Shown in pieces: positions 42,013 to 50,258 of a stretch of 64,000 nucleotides of DNA. The DNA is taken from assembly GCA_029782145.1 (NCBI GenBank), contig JAKOVH010000016.1, forward strand, positions 868,001-932,000, given 5' to 3'. The notes below the pieces were generated by a model. That model saw only the letters and a program-made list of their open reading frames with translations. It was not told the origin of the DNA and did no database searches. The first letter of the stretch is position 1. The number at the start of each line of letters is the position of its first letter. This DNA is from Actinomycetes bacterium. Its GTDB lineage: Bacteria > Actinomycetota > Acidimicrobiia > Acidimicrobiales > Acidimicrobilacustridaceae. A program made the translations under genes and the position numbers.

Positions 42013-42018
42013 AGGGTA
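42013..42018 (-). promoter_or_regulatory. -10 box (TACCCT) of the apbE operon
   Basis: TACCCT on the minus strand, 22 bases before the ATG at 41990; it is the only TANNNT box suitably placed and lies in the divergent gap with the SGNH lipoprotein gene. Confidence 0.35.
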
Positions 42019-42099
42019 GGGGCTCGACAAGAACCCGGTAAGAAGGCCGCTCGGGCCGGTACGGCCCTCGTCCAGGGCGGGGCACCCACGCGACCTCGC

Positions 42100-42105
42100 T
42101 AGGGT
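42100..42105 (+). promoter_or_regulatory. -10 box (TAGGGT) of the SGNH lipoprotein gene
   Basis: TAGGGT is followed by nine bases and the GTG at 42115, leaving a leader of two or three bases at most. Confidence 0.45.
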
Positions 42106-42114
42106 GCGAGGCCC

Positions 42115-42876
42115 GTGTCCGCGTGCGCCCCCCGCTCCGCTCGCCGCCTCCGCCGAGGCGCCACCGCGCTCCTGCTCGGCCTGCTCCTCGCTCTCGTCGC
42201 CGCAGGCTGCGGGGTCGAGGATCGATCGGCCGGCGCGTCCCTCGACCTGCCGGCGACGACCGCCACCAGCACCGTCCCACCGACCTCCCCGCCGACGTCG
42301 CCGCCCACGACCCCGACGACCGCGCCGCCCACGACCACGGCAGCGCCCCCGACCACCGCAGCCCCGGCCCCGGCCGGCTCCCTCTCGCCAGGGGCGCGCA
42401 CGGTGTACGTGCTCGGCGACTCGGTCACCCTCGGCGCCCAGTCCACCCTCCCCAGTGCCCTCGCCGGGTGGACCGTGACCGTCGACGCCAAGGAGAGCCG
42501 CCGCATCGACCAGGGCAGCTCCGTCGTGGCCGCCCGGGGCGGGGCCATGGGCCGGGTGCTGGTGGTGCACCTGTGCACCAACTGGGGCGGCGGCGACTAC
42601 GGGGCGGCCGCCGAGCGGCTGCTCGGACAGCTGCAGGACGTCGAGCGGGTGGTCTGGGTCACCTGCACGCCCTGGCTGCCCGCCGTCGCCCGGGCCGACG
42701 AGGTCATCCGGTCGCTGCCCCGCAGCCATCCGGAGGTGGTGGTGGCCGACTGGGCGGCCGTCTCGGCCACACCCGGGTACACCTACGCCGACGGTCTCCA
42801 CCTGCGACCGCCGGGTGCCGCCGCGCTGGCCCAGGTGATCGCCGACGCGGTCGGCCCGCCCCCGGCCGGGGGCTGA
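42115..42876 (+). CDS. Lipoprotein with SGNH-hydrolase-like domain
   Basis: A 253-residue exported protein. An arginine-rich start and hydrophobic core end in the lipobox VAAGC, so it is a lipoprotein anchored outside the membrane. A Thr/Pro-rich linker (~45-90) leads to an SGNH-type domain: VYVLGDSVTLGA is block I with the serine, WGGGDYG may be block III-like, and DGLHLRPPGAAALA carries the terminal Asp/His pair. It resembles the SGNH domain fused to acyltransferase-3 proteins, suggesting de-acetylation or acetylation of a surface glycan. Confidence 0.78.
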   Translation: MSACAPRSARRLRRGATALLLGLLLALVAAGCGVEDRSAGASLDLPATTATSTVPPTSPPTSPPTTPTTAPPTTTAAPPTTAAPAPAGSLSPGARTVYVLGDSVTLGAQSTLPSALAGWTVTVDAKESRRIDQGSSVVAARGGAMGRVLVVHLCTNWGGGDYGAAAERLLGQLQDVERVVWVTCTPWLPAVARADEVIRSLPRSHPEVVVADWAAVSATPGYTYADGLHLRPPGAAALAQVIADAVGPPPAGG

Positions 42877-42936
42877 ACGGCGCACCGGCACGAGCCGTGG
42901 GCGCCAACCGTGTCGTGGGCCCGATGGGACCACCGG

Positions 42937-42942
42937 TAGTCT
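42937..42942 (+). promoter_or_regulatory. -10 box (TAGTCT), leaderless spacing
   Basis: TAGTCT is followed by eight bases and the GTG of hisS at 42951. No T-box or other leader element can fit. Confidence 0.5.
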
Positions 42943-42950
42943 GACCGGTC

Positions 42951-44261
42951 GTGTCCGAGCCGCCCGCGACGCCCCGAACCGAGCCGTTCAAGGCGCCCGT
43001 GGGCACCCGCGACGTCCTGCCGCCGGAGTCGGCGCGGTGGCAGGCGCTGATCGCCGCCTTCGCCACCCACGTCGAGCGGGCCGGCTACGGCCTGGTGCAG
43101 AGCCCCATGTTCGAGGAGATCGGCGTGTTCACCCGCATGGGCGAGGGCACCGACGTCGTGCGCAAGGAGATGTACGACTTCCTCGACAAGGGCGACCGCC
43201 ACCTCGCCCTGCGCCCCGAGGGCACCGCGTCGGTGGCCCGGGCGTTCGTGCAGCACCGCCCGCCCACGCCGTGGAAGGTCTGGTACGCGGCGCCGAGCTT
43301 CCGCTACGAGCGGCCCCAGGCGGGCCGTTACCGCCAGCACCACCAGCTCGGCGTGGAGGCCGTCGGCTCGGCCGACCCCGACCTCGACGTCGAGGTGATC
43401 GCCCTGCTGTGGGACTTCTACGCCGCCATCGGGCTCCGTCGGGTCGAGCTGGTGCTGAACTCCATGGGCACGGCCGCCGACCGGCGCCGCTACATCGACG
43501 ACATCCGCAGCTACCTCGTCGGCAAGCTGGGCGAGCTCGACCCGACCGACGCCGAGAAGGTCGAGGCCCACCCCATGCGGGTGCTCGACTCGAAGCGCCC
43601 CGTCACCATCGCCGCCATCGCCGACGCCCCCCGCATCACCGACCGGCTCTCCGACGAGGGCGTCGCCCACTTCGAACGGGTCCAGGCCGGCCTGCGGGCC
43701 GTCGGCATCCCGTTCCGGCTCGAGCCCCGCCTGGTGCGGGGCCTCGACTACTACACCCACACCACCTTCGAGATGGTGAGCGGCGCCCTCGACGCCGCGC
43801 AGTCCACCATCGGCGGCGGCGGCCGCTACGACGGCCTCGTCGAGTCGCTCGGCGGCCCGCCCACGCCCGGCATCGGCTTCGGGTCCGGCATCGAACGGGT
43901 GCTGCTGACCTGCGACGCCGAGGGCGTGTTCCCCGCGCCCCCGCCGCGCACCGAGGTGTACGTCGTCGACACCGCCGGGGGCGACAGCGCGCGCGACCTC
44001 ACCCAGCAGCTGCGCCGGGCCGGCATCGCCGCCGAGCGGGCCTTCGACGGCCGCTCGATGAAGTCCCAGATGAAGTCGGCCGACCGCTCCGGCGCCGGGC
44101 TGGTGCTCATCGTCGGGCCCGACGAGCTGGCGGCCGGCACCGTCACCGTGCGCGCCATGCGAGGCGAGCGCCAGCAGCACCACGTCGAGCGAGCCGCAGT
44201 CGTGGCCGTGGTCGCCGAGCTGCTCGACGCCAGCCCCGACCACGTCGCCGCCCCCCTCTAG
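42951..44261 (+). CDS. hisS: Histidyl-tRNA synthetase
   Basis: A 436-residue class II synthetase. PVGTRDVLPPESARWQ is the N-terminus, motif 2 is YAAPSFRYERPQAGRYRQHH, the histidine-specific loops are LVRGLDYYTHTTFE and GGGGRYDGL, and motif 3 is GIGFGSGIERVLL. The C-terminal anticodon-binding domain starts near residue 335. Length is standard. hisS and aspS are 30 bases apart and probably co-transcribed. Confidence 0.96.
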   Translation: MSEPPATPRTEPFKAPVGTRDVLPPESARWQALIAAFATHVERAGYGLVQSPMFEEIGVFTRMGEGTDVVRKEMYDFLDKGDRHLALRPEGTASVARAFVQHRPPTPWKVWYAAPSFRYERPQAGRYRQHHQLGVEAVGSADPDLDVEVIALLWDFYAAIGLRRVELVLNSMGTAADRRRYIDDIRSYLVGKLGELDPTDAEKVEAHPMRVLDSKRPVTIAAIADAPRITDRLSDEGVAHFERVQAGLRAVGIPFRLEPRLVRGLDYYTHTTFEMVSGALDAAQSTIGGGGRYDGLVESLGGPPTPGIGFGSGIERVLLTCDAEGVFPAPPPRTEVYVVDTAGGDSARDLTQQLRRAGIAAERAFDGRSMKSQMKSADRSGAGLVLIVGPDELAAGTVTVRAMRGERQQHHVERAAVVAVVAELLDASPDHVAAPL

Positions 44262-44291
44262 ACCGCCGCCCCACCTGCCCGAGGACCCACC

Positions 44292-46046
44292 GTGACCGAC
44301 AGCCTCCCGATGCGCACCGACCACTGCGGCGCCCTCCGCCCCGCCGACATCGGACGGCGGGTGGCGCTGTGCGGGTGGATGGCTCGCCGCCGAGAGCACG
44401 GCGAGCACCTCGCCTTCGTCGACCTGCGCGACCACACCGGCATCGTGCAGTGCGTCGTCGACGGCTCGGTCGACGTGCGCTCGGAGTACGTGCTGCGGAT
44501 CGTGGGCACCGTGCGAGCCCGCCCCGAGGGCACCGAGAACCCCAACCTGCCCACCGGTGAGGTCGAGCTGGGCGAGTGCGAGGTCGAGGTGCTCAACACC
44601 GCGGCGCCGCCGCCGTTCCAGCTCGACGAGCGGGTCGAGGTGGACGAGATGGTCCGCCTCGCCCACCGCTACGTCGACCTGCGCACCGACCGCATGCAGC
44701 GCAACCTGCGGCTCCGGGCCCGGGTCAACGCCGCACTGCGGCGGGCCATGGACGACCAGGGCTTCGTCGAGGTCGAGACCCCGATGCTCATCGCCTCCAC
44801 CCCGGAGGGCGCCCGGGACTTCGTCGTGCCCAGCCGGCTCTCGCCCGGCGAGTTCTATGCGCTGCCCCAGAGCCCCCAGCTGTTCAAGCAGCTCTGCATG
44901 GTGGGCGGCGTCGACCGCTACTACCAGATCGCCCGGTGCCTGCGCGACGAAGACCTGCGGGCCGACCGGCAGTTCGAGTTCATGCAGCTCGACGCCGAGG
45001 CCAGCTTCGCCTCACAGGAGGACGTGCTCGCGTTCATCTCCGTCGCCGTGTCGGCCGCCGTCGAGGCCGTGACCGGCGAGGCGGTCGGCGACATCCCCCG
45101 CATGAGCTGGCTCGAGGCCCAGGAGCGGTTCGGCTCCGACAAGCCCGACACCCGCTTCGGCATGGAGCTGGTGGAGCTCACCGAGCTGTTCGCCGCCACC
45201 GGCTTCAACGCCTTCAAGGCGCCGTGCGTCAAGGGCATCCGGGTGCCCGGTGCCGGTGACACCACCCGCTCGCGCCTCGACGACCTCACCGACCGGGCCA
45301 AGCGGTGGGGTGCCAAGGGCCTCGTCTGGATGCGGGTGAAGGAGGGCGGCGAGCTCGAGTCGCCCGTGGCCAAGTTCCTCTCCGACGAGGAGCTGCGGGG
45401 CCTCGTCGACACCACCGGCGCCGAGGCCGGCGATCTGCTCCTGCTCGTGGCCGACGAGCGCCACCGGGTGTGGCACGTCCTCGGCCTGCTGCGCCTCGAG
45501 CTGGGCCGCCCGCCGGTCACCGAGGGCGGGCTGCAGTTCCTCTGGGTCGTCGACTTCCCGCTGTTCGAGGACCTCGGCGACGACGGCCGGCCCGTGCCGG
45601 CGCACCACCCGTTCACCATGCCCCATCCCGACGACGTCGCCCTGCTCGACGCCGCCGACCCGGCCGAGCTGTTGAAGGTGCGCTCGCAGTCCTACGACCT
45701 GGTGCTCAACGGTTGGGAGCTGGGGTCGGGAAGCGTGCGGATCCACCGCCCGGAGATCCAGCAGCGCATGTTCGGCCTGCTCGGCATCTCCGAGCAGGAG
45801 GCGCAGGCCAAGTTCGGGTTCCTGCTCGACGCCTTCCGCTTCGGGGCGCCGCCCCACGCGGGGTTCGCGTTCGGCATCGACCGCCTCGTCGCACTGTTGG
45901 CCGGCGAAGAGAACATCCGGGAGGTCATCGCCTTCCCGAAGACCCAGTCGGGCACCGACCCGCTGACCCACGCCCCGACGCCGATCGACGCCCGGCACCT
46001 CGAGGAGCTGGGCCTTCGGCTCCTCCCGACCAAGAAGTCGGACTAG
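44292..46046 (+). CDS. aspS: Aspartyl-tRNA synthetase (probably Asp/Asn non-discriminating type unresolved)
   Basis: A 584-residue class IIb synthetase. An N-terminal OB-fold anticodon domain (RRVALCGWMARRREHGEHLA) precedes the catalytic core; PSRLSPGEFYALPQSPQLFK and YYQIARCLRDEDLRADRQFE form motif 2; the bacterial GAD insertion lies at about 285-415; GFAFGIDRLVALLAGEENIR is motif 3. Whether it also charges tRNA-Asn cannot be judged here. A GTG start lies 30 bases behind hisS. Confidence 0.96.
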   Translation: MTDSLPMRTDHCGALRPADIGRRVALCGWMARRREHGEHLAFVDLRDHTGIVQCVVDGSVDVRSEYVLRIVGTVRARPEGTENPNLPTGEVELGECEVEVLNTAAPPPFQLDERVEVDEMVRLAHRYVDLRTDRMQRNLRLRARVNAALRRAMDDQGFVEVETPMLIASTPEGARDFVVPSRLSPGEFYALPQSPQLFKQLCMVGGVDRYYQIARCLRDEDLRADRQFEFMQLDAEASFASQEDVLAFISVAVSAAVEAVTGEAVGDIPRMSWLEAQERFGSDKPDTRFGMELVELTELFAATGFNAFKAPCVKGIRVPGAGDTTRSRLDDLTDRAKRWGAKGLVWMRVKEGGELESPVAKFLSDEELRGLVDTTGAEAGDLLLLVADERHRVWHVLGLLRLELGRPPVTEGGLQFLWVVDFPLFEDLGDDGRPVPAHHPFTMPHPDDVALLDAADPAELLKVRSQSYDLVLNGWELGSGSVRIHRPEIQQRMFGLLGISEQEAQAKFGFLLDAFRFGAPPHAGFAFGIDRLVALLAGEENIREVIAFPKTQSGTDPLTHAPTPIDARHLEELGLRLLPTKKSD

Positions 46047-46069
46047 CCGCCGGTCGGGGCGACGGGTCC

Positions 46070-46699
46070 TCAGACCGACAGCTCGACGACCACCGCGGCG
46101 GTGTCGGGGTCGAGCTCGACCCGGGCCGCCACGGTGGTGGCGCCCCGCCAGGCGCTGAGGCCGGCCCGCGACGAGGTCAGCGTGTCGAGCCCGTCGACCG
46201 CGAAGCCGAGCCGCTCGAGCTCCTCGGCCAGCTCGTGGGTGACCTGGGTGACGCTCGTGCCGGTGCCGCTGAAGCGCGCCGTGCGGCCGGCGGCCGCCTT
46301 CGGGTCGTCGGGCTCCACCACCGGCAGCAGCGCGGCGGGCATGCGGATGCCCTCGACGGCTTCGGCGACCGTGCCCGCTCGGCCGGCCCCGTCCGGCTCG
46401 GGCGCCTCGACGGGGGTGTGGTCGGTGGCCGGGGCGGGGTCGCCGGCGGGGGACGGCGCTCCGGCCCCCTGCAGCGAGCGCGGGAGCCGAGCCTCGACCG
46501 GACCGTCGGGCAGCGGCGGAGGGGTGAACCCGGCGAGCCGGCTCGACGCGGTGGCCCCGGCGTCGGCGGTCGCCGCGGCGGCGGCCGCCTCTCGCTGGGC
46601 CTTCGGGCCCTGGGTGACGCGGCGGAAGATGCGGTAGGCGTAGACGCCGAGCGCGACCAGCAGCCACAGCCAGAACAGTGCGACCAGGACCTCCTTCAC
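46070..46699 (-). CDS. Membrane-anchored protein of unknown function
   Basis: A 209-residue protein I do not recognise. The N-terminal segment [19 protein letters not shown] is a membrane helix, followed by basic residues ([14 protein letters not shown]) facing the cytoplasm, an Ala/Pro-rich linker (~40-120) and a C-terminal ~75-residue domain ([20 protein letters not shown], then a final strand pair ending VVVELSV). The GTG at 46699 is chosen as the first start before the helix. It is divergent from rarA, with overlapping promoter boxes. Confidence 0.65.
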   Translation of the reverse strand: MKEVLVALFWLWLLVALGVYAYRIFRRVTQGPKAQREAAAAAATADAGATASSRLAGFTPPPLPDGPVEARLPRSLQGAGAPSPAGDPAPATDHTPVEAPEPDGAGRAGTVAEAVEGIRMPAALLPVVEPDDPKAAAGRTARFSGTGTSVTQVTHELAEELERLGFAVDGLDTLTSSRAGLSAWRGATTVAARVELDPDTAAVVVELSV

Positions 46700-46743
46700 G
46701 CAGGCATGGTCGCACACCGCGCCGCGGCGGTGGCGCACCTGCG

Positions 46744-46753
46744 ACGGTAGCCT
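46744..46753. promoter_or_regulatory. Overlapping divergent -10 boxes (TAGCCT for rarA, TACCGT for the opposite gene)
   Basis: In ACGGTAGCCT the plus strand reads TAGCCT (46748-46753), six bases before the rarA ATG, and the minus strand reads TACCGT (46749-46744), 45 bases before the GTG at 46699. The two share their TA step, so one site could fire in both directions. Confidence 0.45.
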
Positions 46754-46759
46754 CGCCCG

Positions 46760-48136
46760 ATGGCCGAGGACCTCTTCGCGGCGGCGGCGGAGGACCGCCT
46801 GGTGCGCCAGGCACCTCTGGCGGCGCGCCTGCGGCCCACCTCGCTCGACGACGTCGTGGGCCAGGAGCACCTGCTCGGCGCGGGCAAGCCGCTGCGGTCG
46901 CTCATCGAGGCCGACCGCCTGTCGTCGGTGATCCTGTGGGGCCCGCCCGGCACCGGCAAGACCACCATCGCCCAGCTGATCGCCCGCACCACCTCCAAGG
47001 CCTTCGAGCAGCTCTCGGCCGTGACCGCCACGGTGAAGGACGTGCGGGAGGTGGCGGCGCGGGCCCAGGACCGGCTCGGCCAGCGCGGCCAGGGCACGAT
47101 CTTGTTCCTCGACGAGGTCCACCGGTTCAACAAGGCCCAGCAGGACGCGCTGCTGCCCTCGGTCGAGTCGGGGCTGCTGGTGCTGATCGGCGCCACCACC
47201 GAGAACCCCTACTTCGAGGTCAACCCGCCGCTGCTGAGCCGCTCCACGCTGTTCCGGCTCGAGCCGCTGAGCGTGGAGGCGGTCACGCGGCTCGTGCGGC
47301 GGGGGCTGCAGGCCGAGGGCGCCGGCATCGACGAGGACGCCCTGGCCCTGCTCGTCGAGCGGGCCAACGGCGACGGCCGCCACGTGCTCACCAGCCTCGA
47401 GGTGGCGGTGGCCCTGGCCCACGAGCATCCCGGGGTCGAGCGCGACGCCAGCGGGGCCATCACCGACGAGCGGGTGCGGGTGACGGTGGCCGACGTGGAG
47501 GCGGCGCTCGGCACCAAGGCGCTGCGCTACGGCCGCGACGACCACTACGACGTCATCTCCGCCTTCATCAAGAGCATCCGGGGCTCCGACCCCGACGCCG
47601 GCCTCTTCTGGCTGGCCCGCATGCTCGAGGCGGGCGAGGACGCCCGCTTCATCGCCCGCCGGCTGGTGATCCTCGCCAGCGAGGACATCGGCATGGCCGA
47701 CTCGCTCGCGCTGGTGGTGGCCGACGCCGCCGCTCGGGCCGTGGAGTTCGTCGGGCTGCCCGAGGCCCAGCTCAACCTGGCCCACGCGGTGGTCCACCTG
47801 GCATCGGCGCCGAAGTCGAACCGGGTGACGGTCGCGCTGGGACGGGCCCGGGCCGACGTCAAGGAGCGGGCCGCAGGGGAGGTGCCGCCGCACCTGCGCG
47901 ACGCGCACTACAAGGGCGCCAAGAGCCTCGGCCACGGCAAGGGCTACGAGTACCCTCACGACGATCCCTCGGGATGGGTCGACCAACAGCACCGGCCCGC
48001 GGAGCTCGAGGGACGGGTCTACTACGAGCCGTCGACGCACGGTGCGGAGGAGAGGGTGCGCCAGCGCATGGAACAGCGTCGCCAACGCCGGTCCGGCTCC
48101 GAGCCGGCCGCCGTCGCCGAGGAGCCGCCGCGATGA
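46760..48136 (+). CDS. rarA: Replication-associated recombination protein A (RarA/MgsA)
   Basis: A 458-residue AAA+ ATPase that acts on stalled replication forks. [17 protein letters not shown] is the family N-terminus, [10 protein letters not shown] Walker [21 protein letters not shown] Walker [20 protein letters not shown] sensor 1, and the C-terminal tetramerisation part has [20 protein letters not shown]. The last ~35 residues are an Arg/Glu-rich extension. It overlaps the following gene by ATGA. Confidence 0.94.
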   Translation: MAEDLFAAAAEDRLVRQAPLAARLRPTSLDDVVGQEHLLGAGKPLRSLIEADRLSSVILWGPPGTGKTTIAQLIARTTSKAFEQLSAVTATVKDVREVAARAQDRLGQRGQGTILFLDEVHRFNKAQQDALLPSVESGLLVLIGATTENPYFEVNPPLLSRSTLFRLEPLSVEAVTRLVRRGLQAEGAGIDEDALALLVERANGDGRHVLTSLEVAVALAHEHPGVERDASGAITDERVRVTVADVEAALGTKALRYGRDDHYDVISAFIKSIRGSDPDAGLFWLARMLEAGEDARFIARRLVILASEDIGMADSLALVVADAAARAVEFVGLPEAQLNLAHAVVHLASAPKSNRVTVALGRARADVKERAAGEVPPHLRDAHYKGAKSLGHGKGYEYPHDDPSGWVDQQHRPAELEGRVYYEPSTHGAEERVRQRMEQRRQRRSGSEPAAVAEEPPR

Positions 48137-48597
48137 GCGCCGCCGCTGTCGTGCTCATCGTCGTGGCCATCGTCGGGCTGGTGGTGGTGGCCATGGCCGT
48201 GCAGTCGTTGATCCACACCCTGCGCTCGCTGCGCGAGACCGTCGACGACCTCCGCCGCCAGACGCTGCCCGCCATCGCCGAGCTGCGGGCGACCGTGGCC
48301 GCCGCCAACGGCGAGATCGCCCGGGTCGACACGCTGCTCGACACCGCCGAGGAGGTCGGTGCCCGGGTGGAGGCCACGTCCCGGCTCACCTGGCTGGTGC
48401 TGCGCAACCCGCTGGTGAAGCTGGCGTCGGCGTCGGTCGCCTCCGACCGCGTCGCCCGCCGGCTCTCACGCGCCCAGCCCGACGACACGTCGGTGGTGTC
48501 GCCGTTGGCGCTCGAGCGCCCCGACCGCCGCGTCGACTCCCGCCGCGACCGTCGGCGCGGGCGCGGGCCGTCGCGCCGCGACCGCCGGGCGGGCTGA
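48133..48597 (+). CDS. DUF948-like membrane protein
   Basis: A 154-residue protein. The N-terminal helix (AAAVVLIVVAIVGLVVVAMA) is followed by a long coiled coil (LRSLRETVDDLRRQTLPAIA onward to about 90) and a very basic tail rich in Arg-Arg-Asp. This is the DUF948 layout, found before alaS in many actinobacteria. Function is unknown. It is co-translated with rarA. Confidence 0.75.
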   Translation: MSAAAVVLIVVAIVGLVVVAMAVQSLIHTLRSLRETVDDLRRQTLPAIAELRATVAAANGEIARVDTLLDTAEEVGARVEATSRLTWLVLRNPLVKLASASVASDRVARRLSRAQPDDTSVVSPLALERPDRRVDSRRDRRRGRGPSRRDRRAG

Positions 48598-48610
48598 GGG
48601 AGGCGGGGCG

Positions 48611-48895
48611 GTGTTCAAGCGCGTCACCTGGTTCAGCGTCGGCGTGGGGGTCGGCGCGGCCGGCACCGTCGTCGGCTACCTGCGTGCCCGCGAGCTCGCC
48701 CGGCGGCACCTGCCCGAGTCGGTGCACGACGCCGCCGGCCGGGTCGCGGGGCGGGCCGAGGACGAGCTGCGCCTGCTGGCCGAGCGGGCCGGCGACGTCG
48801 TCGACGACTGGCGCCGCACGAGCGCCGAGGCCCGCCACACCCGCCAGCAGGCCGAGCAGCTCCTGCGTCGCCAGCTCGAGCAAGCGGGCCTCTGA
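48611..48895 (+). CDS. Small single-helix membrane protein (DUF6167-like)
   Basis: A 94-residue protein. The start FKRVTWFSVGVGVGAAGTVV is a glycine-rich helix of the kind seen in DUF6167 proteins, followed by an amphipathic helix (~40-94) with many Arg, Glu and Gln. It lies 13 bases behind the DUF948-like gene; the pair regularly precedes alaS in actinobacteria. Here a regulator gene on the other strand separates it from alaS. Confidence 0.7.
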   Translation: MFKRVTWFSVGVGVGAAGTVVGYLRARELARRHLPESVHDAAGRVAGRAEDELRLLAERAGDVVDDWRRTSAEARHTRQQAEQLLRRQLEQAGL

Positions 48896-48906
48896 GCGCA
48901 GGGGCG

Positions 48907-50181
48907 CTACGAGGCGGGGGAGCGCTCGGCGTTGCGGGCCACCAGGACCTGCATGTAGTGGCGCCAGTCGACGTCGGTCAGCGGTCCGGCGACGTCGTCG
49001 ACGAGGGCCACGCCGTGGTCGATGGCCCGGCCGGCGAAGGGCGTGAGCGCGGCCTCGGCCCGGGACAGCCCGGTGGCCACCAGCAGGTCGGTGAGGGCGG
49101 CGGACCGGCTGGTGACCGCCCGCCGCAGGGCGTCGGCCAGGGCGGGCTGGTGGGCGGCCGCCAGGTACAGCTCGACCTTCAGCCGCTGGAGCCCGCGTGC
49201 CTCGGGCTGCACGTAGCCGGCCAGGTAGGCGCCGGCCAGGCCGGCGAGGCGGTGCTCGGCGATGAGGTTGCTGTCGCGCTCGGTGACGGTGGTGTAGAGC
49301 CCTTCGAGCAGCACGTCGACCAGCTCGCTGATCATGTCGTCCTTGCGCCCGTAGTACTCGTAGATCACGCCGGTCGAGTAGCCGGCCCGGCGGGCGATGC
49401 GCGACACGGTGGCCCGCTCGAAGCCGGTGCGGGCCACGACCGACCCGGCCGCCCGCAGCACCTCGTCGCGGACCGGTTCGCCGGTGTCGATCTCCGGCCA
49501 CCGGGGCGTGAGGGGCTCCAGCGCGCCGCACGGACGGGAGGAGTCGTGGGCCAGACCGATCGAGCCGGCGACGACGAGCCACCAGTCGAGGGCGGGAGCC
49601 GACGCGGGAAGGGACAGCACGCCGATGCCCCACGTGAGCGCCAGCTGGCCGAGCACCTGCGCCCGCCGGGCCGCGGGAGCGTGCGGGGCGGCGCCCCAAC
49701 GCTCGAGGGCGGAGGCGACCGCCGGTTGCACGACCTCCTCGAGCTCCTCGACCCGGCGAGCGACGGCGAGCAGCTCGAGGGCCGCCCGCAGGTCGGGGCC
49801 GGGCGACGAGAGGTCGGCGGCCAGCCGGACCGCGGCCTCGGTCGAGCCCGGATCGGAGGCCCGGCCCTCGAGGAGGGCCACCGCCCGGTCGGACACGTCG
49901 AGCAGCGCCGCCTCGGCCCGCTCGGCCCAGGCCCACACCGCCAGCTCGGCGGCGTTCTCGAACCGCCCGTAGAGGGCACCGGTGCTGTTCAGCCCGGCGG
50001 CCCGGGCCACCCGGCTCATCCCGAGCCCGTCGAACCCGTCTCGGCACAGCACCTCGACCGCCGCCGACAGGATCCGCTCGTCGTTGGCCACGGCACGGTC
50101 GCTGCGGCGCCGGCGGGGCCGGACGGGCGGGCGAGGCTGGGAGATGTCGGAAGGGGCGCTGGCCGTCACGATGCCGGGCAT
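48907..50181 (-). CDS. Tandem double-TetR transcriptional regulator
   Basis: A 424-residue protein with two complete TetR units in one chain. The first DNA-binding domain is at about 33-80 (RILSAAVEVLCRDGFDGLGM, then RAAGLNSTGALYGRF), and the second at about 238-285 (VLRAAGSVVARTGFERATVS, then RRAGYSTGVIYEYYGRKDD). Each is followed by its own helical ligand domain. A typical TetR is ~200 residues, so this is a fused pseudodimer. The ATG at 50181 overlaps a TAGGAT box; a GTG at 50169 is the alternative start. Target and effector are unknown. Confidence 0.82.
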   Translation of the reverse strand: MPGIVTASAPSDISQPRPPVRPRRRRSDRAVANDERILSAAVEVLCRDGFDGLGMSRVARAAGLNSTGALYGRFENAAELAVWAWAERAEAALLDVSDRAVALLEGRASDPGSTEAAVRLAADLSSPGPDLRAALELLAVARRVEELEEVVQPAVASALERWGAAPHAPAARRAQVLGQLALTWGIGVLSLPASAPALDWWLVVAGSIGLAHDSSRPCGALEPLTPRWPEIDTGEPVRDEVLRAAGSVVARTGFERATVSRIARRAGYSTGVIYEYYGRKDDMISELVDVLLEGLYTTVTERDSNLIAEHRLAGLAGAYLAGYVQPEARGLQRLKVELYLAAAHQPALADALRRAVTSRSAALTDLLVATGLSRAEAALTPFAGRAIDHGVALVDDVAGPLTDVDWRHYMQVLVARNAERSPAS

Positions 50182-50242
50182 CCTAGGTGATGCTGCGACA
50201 TGCACCTGGCCTGCGTCCGGCAGGGCCGTCGGTGCCACTCGT

Positions 50243-50248
50243 TAGGCT
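50243..50248 (+). promoter_or_regulatory. -10 box (TAGGCT) of alaS
   Basis: TAGGCT precedes the ATG at 50259 by ten bases, giving a leader of three or four bases. A second ATG at 50268 is in frame. Confidence 0.4.
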
Positions 50249-50258
50249 GAGCCGCACC

